DNA of 42,031 bases, from contig JAIOTL010000092.1 in NCBI GenBank assembly GCA_021106775.1, positions 1-42,031 of the forward strand. The letters are read 5' to 3'. The DNA comes from Planctomycetota bacterium. GTDB lineage: Bacteria; Planctomycetota; UBA8742; SKZP01; JAIOTL01. The position numbers and the translations under genes are program-made. Shown here piece by piece: positions 34,901 through 42,031 of this stretch (position 1 is its first letter; each line of letters starts with the position of its first letter). The notes below the pieces were generated by a model. That model was not told where the DNA came from. It ran no database searches and saw nothing but the letters and a program-made list of their open reading frames with translations.

Positions 34901-35021
34901 CGACTCCGTATAGGAAATTAGTAAGTATAATCGGTGATGAATTAACCACACTGCTACATGAAAAACTAATCAGAACAGCAGCACTTATAAACATCAGTGC
35001 AAAAATCGATCTAGTTTTCAT
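31920..35021 (-). CDS. large multidomain surface lipoprotein with lamin-tail domain
   Basis: 1033 residues. Signal peptide ends FSC with Cys22 as the lipidated residue. Domains in rough order: a putative Ig fold (30-115), an Ig/cadherin-like He_PIG domain (about 230-320, PKWLSINKSTGLLSGTPPLD), an ASH/choice-of-anchor-D fold (327-435), a jelly-roll or MAM-like region (444-650, ending GGQFAGWYIDDVYVFD), two fibronectin-III-like stretches (655-850), and a C-terminal lamin-tail domain from about 855 (NEITTGAGMNGIEIANF). All are common in large exported proteins of environmental bacteria and mediate adhesion or protein contact; no catalytic site is seen. ATG follows GGAGGGG. It is co-transcribed with the ASH-domain lipoprotein gene 42 bp upstream, and is followed by a strong terminator. 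Confidence 0.9.
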   Translation of the reverse strand: MKTRSIFALMFISAAVLISFSCSSVVNSSPIILTNFLYGVVEGSDYESAIELDQDWGIEPYIITVTGLPEGFYFTMEGRLIKICGHAYVGMSVQSPFYIRVLVEGQFERWDFRDYILYAVNDSDAPTIDLQVTPEVQDLNYEVLFTADNISPSGLPGADIFGVFVDLSPIKGEKRVEMYDDGTNGDVDADDGIYSLNYMIGENVPTFEYVITAYVEDTYHVQGFGSTSLSIIGGPKIYHTETSSWIESFAGLHNLIAEDGTEPYSWSFEGKKPKWLSINKSTGLLSGTPPLDSAGRYVFSVRCTDTMKLWDEVEMTIFVISAPESQISICPPSGYFGDCEFGVESIDQVLTISNTGLVGLITIDDLSVAGDQATDFKVYWAADEKALPLEINPECTKMLQIYFYPQSIDPTDRNAIVTITYTDSNGAHQVEVPLNGGVRKTLTASYHEDFEASDGTFSGNVDWAYGAPTFGPTAGANSSISCWGTNLAGTNDTGAHGFGTDTALGDYYIESPEIDVTNVSSGVLCYYQWFGFAGTADNAYQNSPGIWNEGGNVWFAGSVTPGYSMQEYIMPMYNINPRFKQSDTPAPMSCFTGDGADVGGYWQLVSVPFFTADDEIKFFWQIANDGTNGGQFAGWYIDDVYVFDANVNRLQQPKYTSPSFCEYIYSPDRDVDVEFNFRNTFAGYTYSLYVGQEPDMSDAMTPVRAGTTLANTTLDVSVCLANNSGYYWRVDIDDGVETCKGKITKFTLGDKPAHAGTIQPPNNTHFYSAETTFAVPLTWMVNDGADYYNVYVSPQLPMTTPSDNVLPINASGGDVNYTVTFDTTLHKTWYVQVEAVNEFGKTRSCTVKYVFDNIAPQNVAINEITTGAGMNGIEIANFNDFPVFLGGWEIEIFSGSPGVSAGFWVIPDDDSGLYVDEWVVGGTAFVDSGVFVVADDSSSSFSIDNRADFDFGWNDNTNQLEVVLRYDDTAAVDYICANQGGPGANDPFANWVGDLTGTNTEFSFYRNTKTDTNENIDFTSSDIHSMGVHNDGQ

Positions 35022-35063
35022 TAACCCCTCCGTATTAAATTATTTATATATATTTCATGTTTT

Positions 35064-36569
35064 TTAATTTGCTGTTCCTGTAACATCAAGCTCTGTAACG
35101 GTATTTGGTGTACCTGTAGTATTGCTGGAGAATTCAATCTTACCGTTCATGTTACCAGCGGTTGTGGGTCTATATCTGAGTCTAATCCGAACGTAATCAC
35201 CGGGAAAAACAACCACAGGAGCATACGCAGTTCCACCGCTTTGTGGGTAATAATAATCATAAACGAACAATTCACCCAATGGTGTAGATTGTGATACAAC
35301 AGGGTTTTCGTCGAAAATCAGAAGACCTGAACCATGATTGTAAATATTGACATACTTGTAGTAATACTGGGTAAGTACAAGATCGTTTCCGAAATCAACT
35401 GGATTTTCCGAAGCATACGCTATGGGATTCTGCCCGTCTGAACCTAAACCGCTAAGTTCAATTGTATCTATCGTGCCAGGAGTTCCGCCGTTATCGCTTT
35501 CGATTTCAATGTCATATAATACTGGTCCCACTGTTGTCGGCTCGAATTCCACAATAATTAACAGATAATCTTTACTTGGGATATTATATCCGTCAACATC
35601 GTAAGGAGGAGTGCTGAAATCGATAACGTTTTCGTATTTATCCTCAATACCGACGATTTCAAAAGGTGACTCAACTTCAATGTTAGTAACGTTCAGCGCA
35701 AGGGTACTCCAGTTATAAACGTAGAATTCAGCAGTTTTCGAATTACCAATTCGCAGCTGTCCGAAGTCGTGTTCTGTAACTTCAAGGTACATCAGAGGTA
35801 CTGTATCGAGTCCGAAACCGACAAGTTGAATGAAATCCCTGAATTCCTCATTTCCGTTTGAATTACTAACGATGTGAACGTATGCGGTTCTTTCTCTTGG
35901 TGATGTCGGTGAGAATTTGAAAACCATCGAATAGCTACCATGTGCTGGAATTGAGATTGGCAACAGCGTTGAAGGCATCGTAGAAGGAGCGATAATAGCA
36001 AAATCACCCGCTTCGTTGTCTGAAAGAAACATGTTTGTAATATTCAAAGTCGAATTTGAGTTGTTCATTATGACAACTTCTTTTGTTTCCTCTTCACCAA
36101 CTGCGAGCGTGCTGAACTGCTTGCGCAGCGTAGAATACTCAATAAACGCTTGCACAACATTGGCAAGAACTTCGACCTCAACCATATCGTCATCATTGAA
36201 GTAAATCTCGACCTTCACGTCAATTAAGCCTTCCTTTGAAGGTTTTAGTTTAACGTAAAAACCAAGTTGAGCGCCATTGCCAGAAATAACGATTGGATCA
36301 AGCTCTGTCGGCATTTTCGAAGGTGCTGCAATGTTGAAATCTCTTGCATCATCACCGACAAACCTGATTTCAGTAATATCAATTGTGCCGCCACTTTCGT
36401 TTGTAATCAGCATTTGAACTGTTTTTTCACCGCCCAGTGTAACGTTTCCAAAGGAAAGCATACCATCAGGAATTGACAGAACTTTTCCAGAGAATAAATC
36501 TCTTTCGCTGCAGCTTGTGAAGCTGATAAGCACAAACAAAACTACAAATGAAAAGATAGTTCTTTTCAT
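35064..36569 (-). CDS. lipoprotein with four ASH/choice-of-anchor-D domains
   Basis: 501 residues. Signal peptide ends SFTSC with Cys20. The mature chain is four repeats of about 110-120 residues, beginning near 35, 145, 262 and 388. Each has a conserved opening (SFGNVTLGG, FSTLAVGEEE, DFGQLRIGNS, DFGNDLVLTQ) and a later VxFxPTxxG element (FEPTTVGP, YRPTTAGNM). This is the ASPM/SPD-2/Hydin-like Ig fold, often called choice-of-anchor D or DUF1573-related. Repeats 1 and 2 share the AAPSKMP/IAPSTMP motif, pointing to recent duplication. GGAGGAGGG gives a very strong ribosome site. It is the first gene of the surface-lipoprotein operon. A cell-surface interaction role is likely. Confidence 0.9.
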   Translation of the reverse strand: MKRTIFSFVVLFVLISFTSCSERDLFSGKVLSIPDGMLSFGNVTLGGEKTVQMLITNESGGTIDITEIRFVGDDARDFNIAAPSKMPTELDPIVISGNGAQLGFYVKLKPSKEGLIDVKVEIYFNDDDMVEVEVLANVVQAFIEYSTLRKQFSTLAVGEEETKEVVIMNNSNSTLNITNMFLSDNEAGDFAIIAPSTMPSTLLPISIPAHGSYSMVFKFSPTSPRERTAYVHIVSNSNGNEEFRDFIQLVGFGLDTVPLMYLEVTEHDFGQLRIGNSKTAEFYVYNWSTLALNVTNIEVESPFEIVGIEDKYENVIDFSTPPYDVDGYNIPSKDYLLIIVEFEPTTVGPVLYDIEIESDNGGTPGTIDTIELSGLGSDGQNPIAYASENPVDFGNDLVLTQYYYKYVNIYNHGSGLLIFDENPVVSQSTPLGELFVYDYYYPQSGGTAYAPVVVFPGDYVRIRLRYRPTTAGNMNGKIEFSSNTTGTPNTVTELDVTGTAN

Positions 36570-36794
36570 AGACCCTCCTCCAAATTATTTTCTTATTTTC
36601 AAAGTCTTATATTATCGATATATTTTTAACATCAAAACCACTTTGGATTTACAAAGTAATTAATTTTCGTCTTGTATTTTCTTAAATATTAAAGAAAATT
36701 TCATAAAATTGCTTCAAACATACTTTCTTACATCAAAGACAAGTTAATATTATAGAAATTTATTTTGTCAAAGTTCAAAAAAAGAGTGTAAAAA

Positions 36795-37307
36795 ATGAAC
36801 ATTAACGAACTTTCCGAGAATGATTTGAAAAATTGGCTCATGGATGCAGCAAAACTTTGGCTTGCACATGACGGACTTTGGTTTCAATCAGTCGAGAAAA
36901 AACGCGGGATAGAGGAAGCCATTGAGCATGACAAGAACGCGTGGACATTCTTTTCGCCGCTTGAAGCCAAACGAATCAAGGGAAGGCTAAATTTACCGGA
37001 TAATTCCGGGCTCGAAGGACTGAAAAAGGCACTTGATCACAGATTGTACGCAATTCTGAACAAGCAGGAAATCGTTGAGGAAACCGATACAAGCTTTGTC
37101 TTCAGGATGAACGATTGTCGCGTACAGTCAGCGAGGAAGCGCAAAGGGCTTAACGATTTTCCGTGCAAACCCGTTGGAATAGTTGAATATTCTACGTTTG
37201 CTACCGAAATCGATTCGCGAATCACCACAGAATGCATTTGCTGCCCGCCCGACGAGCATCCTGAGCAATATTATTGCGCCTGGAAATTCACACTAGCCAT
37301 TGATTGA
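36795..37307 (+). CDS. DUF6125-like cytosolic protein
   Basis: 170 residues. The sequence shows the features I associate with DUF6125-type proteins: AKLWLAHDGLWFQSVE near the N-terminus, a central helical region, FRMNDCRVQSARKRKG, and a C-terminal CICCPPDEHPEQYYCAWKF with several cysteines that may bind a metal. No signal peptide is present. Biochemical function is not established for the family. It is a lone + strand gene with a weak GAG site, divergent from the surface lipoprotein operon, and its 3' end abuts a block of intergenic repeats. Confidence 0.75.
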   Translation: MNINELSENDLKNWLMDAAKLWLAHDGLWFQSVEKKRGIEEAIEHDKNAWTFFSPLEAKRIKGRLNLPDNSGLEGLKKALDHRLYAILNKQEIVEETDTSFVFRMNDCRVQSARKRKGLNDFPCKPVGIVEYSTFATEIDSRITTECICCPPDEHPEQYYCAWKFTLAID

Positions 37308-37322
37308 AAAAATCAAGTAAAT

Positions 37323-37347
37323 GGTAGAACAGGCATCCTTGCCTGTT
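37323..37347. repeat. ACAGGCATCCTTGCCTGT palindrome
   Basis: GGTAGAACAGGCATCCTTGC followed by CTGTT folds into a short hairpin and matches the 13301 and 29496 family. It starts 15 bp after the stop of the DUF6125-like gene. Confidence 0.65.
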
Positions 37348-37365
37348 GATGCAGACTACGTTGCC

Positions 37366-37442
37366 TGAGGTTCTCGAAGGCAACATGCAGAATCCAGTAA
37401 AATTCAGCTTCATTCTTCAGTTATGTGGTTTCGAGAACCTCA
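37366..37442. repeat. inverted repeat TGAGGTTCTCGAA
   Basis: TGAGGTTCTCGAA at 37366-37378 is perfectly mirrored by TTCGAGAACCTCA at 37430-37442, enclosing about 50 bp with no gene. The arms resemble a dispersed bacterial repeat with TCGACAGGCTCA arms, here with changed core bases. Confidence 0.65.
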
Positions 37443-37466
37443 ACCACCAATACAACAGAAAAATAT

Positions 37467-37614
37467 TGTCATTGCGAGGAAGAAGCGAAGCGACTGACGT
37501 GGCAATCACAGGGGATCCATCGAGAATTTCAAACACATGTTTGATTTCCAGTCAGCACAACACGCTGTTCGCTCACAAACCTACCTAAGTCATTACAATC
37601 AAGTTGGGAATGAC
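37467..37614. repeat. GTCATTGCGAG and GTCATT...AATGAC repeats
   Basis: TGTCATTGCGAGGAAGAAGC, continuing to GTGGCAATCAC (37467-37510), is the same family as 7593-7622. A worn GTCATT/AATGAC pair follows at 37589-37614 with AAGTTGGGAATGAC. With the two preceding entries this accounts for most of the 338 bp convergent gap 37308-37645; no gene is seen in it. Confidence 0.6.
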
Positions 37615-37645
37615 AGAAACATTGTTACTACACGACTACTAAGTT

Positions 37646-38371
37646 TTAGAATATTCCATTACGCCATTTCGCATACTTCAACGACTTTTCAGTAAGCTCC
37701 AGAAGTCGAGAATCGATAAATGCTGAGGCATGGTCAAGATAATGTTGTTGAACTTCGTTTTTCAAGAAAATCGGCTTGCCCACGTAGTAAATTCCTCGAT
37801 TAAACGGAATCGGTATCCGCGAATTGTCCCATGACCGGCGCAGGAATAACTCACGGGCGACAGCAAATTCAATCGGCACAATCGGTGCTCCTGTAAGCGC
37901 AGCAAGTCGTAAAGCACCATTTTTTGACTCATATTTCGGTCCAATCGGTCCATCAACAGTGATGCAAACTGATTTTCCGTCCTCAAGCGACATCAACAAA
38001 AGCTCGAATGCCTGAAAAGCACCTTTCCTGCTTGAACCGCGAATAACATCAATCTTGGGAACTAAATCAGTAATGATTCGTGAGATTATCTCACCGTCCT
38101 TGCTTTGCGATGCAATCGGCGACAAAACATGTCCGAGCCTTGAGATTTTTAAGAAATAATCCAAATTCCCAATGATTGAATTGTGCCAGAGTACGAAAAT
38201 TACCGGCTTCTTCTGCTCAAGCATGGCGAGAACTTCCTTGTGATAACCTTCGATGCGAAATCGGGACGTTCGGAAAATTAGGGTTATAATTGCGCGAGCA
38301 ATCAGCGAAATTAGACCGGCAAGTTTAAGGATATCGAAGCGTTTTCGTTTTTTTCGTCGTTTACTGCACAT
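37646..38371 (-). CDS. lysophospholipid acyltransferase family protein (DUF374)
   Basis: 241 residues from the ATG at 38371 (GAG 6 bases upstream); the open frame extends further but without a ribosome site. DUF374 hallmarks occur in order: VLWHNSIIGN (the acyltransferase HX4D-like block reads WHNSI), ASQSKDGEIISRI, IRGSSRKGAFQA, and ITVDGPIGPKYESKNGALRLA. The N-terminus is strongly basic followed by a hydrophobic stretch (LAGLISLIARAIITLIF) that probably anchors it to the inner membrane. Members are related to LpxL/PlsC enzymes and are predicted to acylate lipid A-like or lysophospholipid substrates. It is divergent from tgt. Confidence 0.9.
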   Translation of the reverse strand: MCSKRRKKRKRFDILKLAGLISLIARAIITLIFRTSRFRIEGYHKEVLAMLEQKKPVIFVLWHNSIIGNLDYFLKISRLGHVLSPIASQSKDGEIISRIITDLVPKIDVIRGSSRKGAFQAFELLLMSLEDGKSVCITVDGPIGPKYESKNGALRLAALTGAPIVPIEFAVARELFLRRSWDNSRIPIPFNRGIYYVGKPIFLKNEVQQHYLDHASAFIDSRLLELTEKSLKYAKWRNGIF

Positions 38372-38387
38372 TTTGAACTCATGTTGA

Positions 38388-39725
<1,338 letters not shown>

Positions 39726-39753
39726 AACCGCATTAAATAATGCTGAGAAAATT

Positions 39754-41346
39754 TTAGTGGGTCAGGGAGTAGAGGATGATGTTTATGCTAATATCGATTG
39801 CATCCGATTTAGAGTATGCCAGCGTCCACGGATGTCCAACACCTTCCCAACCACCACCCAGGTCAAACGGTGAGTAAATAACGCAAATTCTGTTGTTAAG
39901 CTCTATCCCCTCAAGATATGGCGAGTTTCCAAGTGTGGGATAAAGCTTAACCGTTCTGGGGGTATATTTTACCTTCGTTATCGGCTTGAACACCGAGAAT
40001 ATCGGATGTTCGGGTTTAATCTGTGTTAGTTCATTGTCAGGCAGGATTTTCTTGATTTCACGCCTGAACGCCTTCTGGAAATTCAGATTCCCGTCAGTAT
40101 TGTCAACAAACAGGAAACCGCCTTTTTGCAGGAATTCTTTGAGTTTTTTGACTTCCGCATCGGAAAAGCTAAATTCCCCAAGCCCCGATAAATACAAAAA
40201 CGGCAGCTCCGAAAGATTATCTTTGGCGAGTTTGACGGTTTTTTTCTGCAGCATGAATCTGCCACGCGTGTTTTCCTTCAGAATCTTCAGCAGGTTTGCA
40301 GGACCGGATGGAATCGTGTTCCAGTATCCGTTCGTCTCGATTATGCCGAAAGTAAAATCCCCTGTTTCCTCCTCTTGCTCATGGTAAACACGTTCTGCTG
40401 CGAGATATTTCGCAAGCGGTTGATACGCCAACGCATACGAAATCATGTTTATGCCAAGCTTTTGCGCGTCAACCATATGCACGCAGTCACCTGTTGTATA
40501 CGTGTAATCCCAACCCTGAGCGAGACAAATGGGCGAGAGAATTACCGCGCTTCGTGTACCAATCATGATATGCTCAAGCATTGCCGGTCCGGTTTTAAGC
40601 TCTTTTTCGCCGATTTTTATCGGGGAAGCATACTTTACTTCCTTGATTTCGTAATGGCTGTGGAAAATCGGATGGTCAGGTGCAATCAGATGAAAGCTGC
40701 GCTCGGGAAGCAATTCTTTCATCAACGCTTTGACTGATTCAATAAATGTTTTCGAGCCGTAGGCTGCATCAAACCAAACAGTGCCACCACCTTGAATGTA
40801 TTCTTTCAAAGCTTTTTTCTGCGCCTCGGTGAGTGAATATATTTTCGATTGTATCGCCTGATTGCCGTGAAAATACAGGATAGGAAATGCAACGGGGTCA
40901 GGTTTGAGATTGTTGAACGACAGCGACTGGTCTTTGTATCGGATTTTAAGCACCTGATTTGCGCGCTTGACGAGTGATTGCACATCAGCGGGACCAAGAT
41001 TCCAGTCTTCCCATTCAAAGCTCTTGCCCTCAACGGTTTTCTTTCGCTTGAGTCCCCACCGCATCTTGTAAATTAAAACAGGCGGTGCCGGTTGCCTTTT
41101 TCGCTCAGTCCGACGAAGGGGGGTCGCCGGCAAGGGCAAAGGTGGAAAAGATTCTCCGGCACTACGCCTGTGTGGATTCGCCTTTCTCTGCTTGCCCCAT
41201 GGACCGATGCCTTCTGGTAGCTTAACGTCCTTGCTGTTTTTATCGTCCTGGGCTTTTATCGATTTTGTCATCGTTGAGTTTTTATCGATTATCAATCCCG
41301 AAAAAGCGATTAAGACGAAAAGAAATGTTATCGCCCTTTTCCGCAT
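39754..41346 (-). CDS. secreted protein with two tandem DUF4159 domains
   Basis: 530 residues from the ATG at 41346, 6 bases after GGAG. Residues 4-20 form a signal segment. A Pro/Arg-rich linker (about 55-85) leads to two copies of the same fold: about 90-330 (VLIYKMRWGLKR ... FPILYFHG ... LKEYIQGGGTVWFDAAYG ... HPIFHSHYEIKEVKYA ... SAVILSPICLAQGWD) and about 348-530 (FTFGIIETNGYW ... LPFLYLSGLGEF ... LKEFLQKGGFLFVDNTDG ... HPIFSVFKPITKVKYT ... ICVIYSPFDLGGGWE). This is DUF4159, related to class-I-glutamine-amidotransferase-like folds without the catalytic Cys. Such proteins are frequent near MoxR/VWA gene sets in Planctomycetota, but none is adjacent here. Confidence 0.9.
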   Translation of the reverse strand: MRKRAITFLFVLIAFSGLIIDKNSTMTKSIKAQDDKNSKDVKLPEGIGPWGKQRKANPHRRSAGESFPPLPLPATPLRRTERKRQPAPPVLIYKMRWGLKRKKTVEGKSFEWEDWNLGPADVQSLVKRANQVLKIRYKDQSLSFNNLKPDPVAFPILYFHGNQAIQSKIYSLTEAQKKALKEYIQGGGTVWFDAAYGSKTFIESVKALMKELLPERSFHLIAPDHPIFHSHYEIKEVKYASPIKIGEKELKTGPAMLEHIMIGTRSAVILSPICLAQGWDYTYTTGDCVHMVDAQKLGINMISYALAYQPLAKYLAAERVYHEQEEETGDFTFGIIETNGYWNTIPSGPANLLKILKENTRGRFMLQKKTVKLAKDNLSELPFLYLSGLGEFSFSDAEVKKLKEFLQKGGFLFVDNTDGNLNFQKAFRREIKKILPDNELTQIKPEHPIFSVFKPITKVKYTPRTVKLYPTLGNSPYLEGIELNNRICVIYSPFDLGGGWEGVGHPWTLAYSKSDAIDISINIILYSLTH

Positions 41347-41449
41347 TAAATTCTCCAAACTGACCCAACATGTATAAAACACATCACCAGTAAAAAAGTT
41401 ACTGACAAAATCTAATAATTTTTCGTTAGTCGGTCGGAAACACTTCTTT

Positions 41450-41561
41450 TGTCATTCCAAAGGAATTTTGCGACTAAATAATCCATAAAACAAACAGCCT
41501 GGATTCCTCGCTGTGCTCAGAATGACAAGCGTTCTGGATTCCTGCTTTCGCAGGAATGACA
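41450..41561. repeat. double GTCATTCC palindromic repeat
   Basis: One unit runs from TGTCATTCC (41450) to AGAATGACA (ends 41526). A second, CTGGATTCCTGCTTTCGCAG, ends GGAATGACA at 41561. It lies between two - strand genes. The remaining bases of the 294-bp gap show nothing else except the terminator listed next. Confidence 0.75.
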
Positions 41562-41593
41562 TTGGACGATAAATAATTGCAGGTTTACCTGAT

Positions 41594-41620
41594 AAAAAAA
41601 AAGGTGCGGTTTTCAGCACC
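41594..41620 (-). terminator. Rho-independent terminator
   Basis: On the - strand GGTGC, an 8-base loop, and GCACC (41603-41620) are followed by nine T residues (41594-41602). It begins about 20 bp after the stop of the partial surface-protein gene. Confidence 0.8.
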
Positions 41621-41640
41621 CTTCAGGTATTTTTCTAAAA

Positions 41641-42031
41641 TTAGTTCGGAATAAATTTGTAATTATATTCAGGTCTTCCGGTGAGATTCGGAGTTCCCGG
41701 AATCTCATAACCAGTTGTACCATTTTCATTCTCGATTCCTGCTGACGCGCTTAAGTCCTCGTTTGTATCAAAGGGTGAGCCATAAAGAATCTCAATGATA
41801 TTCGATGTTTCATAAAGCTTTATCTGCCATGTAAAGAAATAGCCAGGTTCATCAAAAGGCTCGAATCTGTTGAATTCGATTGTAAATACGCGATTTGGTG
41901 AATTACCAGTTGTTTTGTAAAACCATCTTGAGCCATCGGTATAATTGAAAATCAGGTCATCCCAGAAGCCGGCAATTATATTATTGGGTGAATTGGGTGA
42001 AGGGAAAGACCTGTTCGACAATGAGTCGCTG
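41641..42031 (-). CDS. C-terminal part of a surface protein with NIDO-like beta domain (runs off right edge)
   Basis: About 130 residues are visible and the frame is open to the window edge, so the start lies outside. The pattern PNNIIAGFWDDLIF, then SRWFYKTTGNSPNRVFTIEF, then FFTWQIKLYETSNIIEILYG is typical of a nidogen-like or choice-of-anchor beta sandwich found at the C-terminus of large exported proteins. The chain ends a few residues after a Pro/Gly/Asn-rich stretch. It is followed by a clear terminator. No catalytic residues are seen. Confidence 0.8.
   Translation of the reverse strand, partial: SDSLSNRSFPSPNSPNNIIAGFWDDLIFNYTDGSRWFYKTTGNSPNRVFTIEFNRFEPFDEPGYFFTWQIKLYETSNIIEILYGSPFDTNEDLSASAGIENENGTTGYEIPGTPNLTGRPEYNYKFIPN

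Overview
The window is a 42 kb, AT-rich stretch of a diderm (Gram-negative type) bacterial chromosome using the standard genetic code; TGA, TAA and TAG all end genes. About 34 protein genes are packed in short operons on both strands. Many encode exported lipoproteins with a signal peptide and a Cys at the lipobox. Several features recall Planctomycetota and related environmental candidate phyla: a HEAT-like SDDFKEREAATEEL segment in a secreted PDZ protein, tandem DUF4159 domains, choice-of-anchor/ASH-domain lipoproteins, a lamin-tail domain and Lys/Glu/Asp-rich linkers. The phylum cannot be fixed from this alone. No tRNA, rRNA, CRISPR array, transposase or phage gene was seen.

Layout. 1-4.0 kb: a small, possibly frameshifted lipoprotein and a TPR lipoprotein (-), then a membrane-anchored TPR protein (+). 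4.2-7.5 kb: secreted HEAT/PDZ protein (-) and RDD-domain membrane protein (+). 7.7-13.3 kb: class IV aminotransferase (-), then a + run with a possible VWA-like protein, an EamA transporter, a small unknown protein, a prepilin peptidase and a Lys-rich single-span protein. 13.4-15.7 kb: a tight - operon of zinc-ribbon coiled-coil protein, tiny membrane protein, rsmD and a lipoprotein. 15.9-18.8 kb: a PreP-like M16C protease (+). 19.2-24.6 kb: - run of murA, an 8-span membrane protein, a CPBP protease, and an ATPase-permease fusion of the MlaF/MlaE type. 25.0-28.0 kb: + operon of membrane HEYSH metalloprotease-like protein, lipoprotein and pentahaem cytochrome. 28.0-31.7 kb: small FlgM-like protein, Asn-rich disordered protein, TAXI-type binding protein with its own membrane domain, and a TRASH zinc finger with a histone H1-like tail. 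31.9-36.6 kb: two large surface lipoproteins ending in a clear terminator. 36.8-42.0 kb: DUF6125-like protein, DUF374 acyltransferase, tgt, tandem-DUF4159 protein, and the C-terminus of another surface protein.

Housekeeping functions (murA, rsmD, tgt, acyltransferase, aminotransferase) are mixed with cell-envelope genes: lipid transport, pilin processing, surface lipoproteins, periplasmic electron transfer and envelope proteolysis. The gaps hold at least five families of short palindromic or MITE-like repeats. They occupy all six convergent (3'-3') gaps longer than 30 bp but only one of eight divergent gaps, and one repeat supplies the stop codon of the gene it abuts.

No complete new multi-gene system can be proven from the sequence. 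The best leads are the one-chain MlaFE-like transporter, the protease-lipoprotein-cytochrome operon, the TRASH/H1-tail protein, the VWA-like orphan next to the aminotransferase, and the placement of the repeats.
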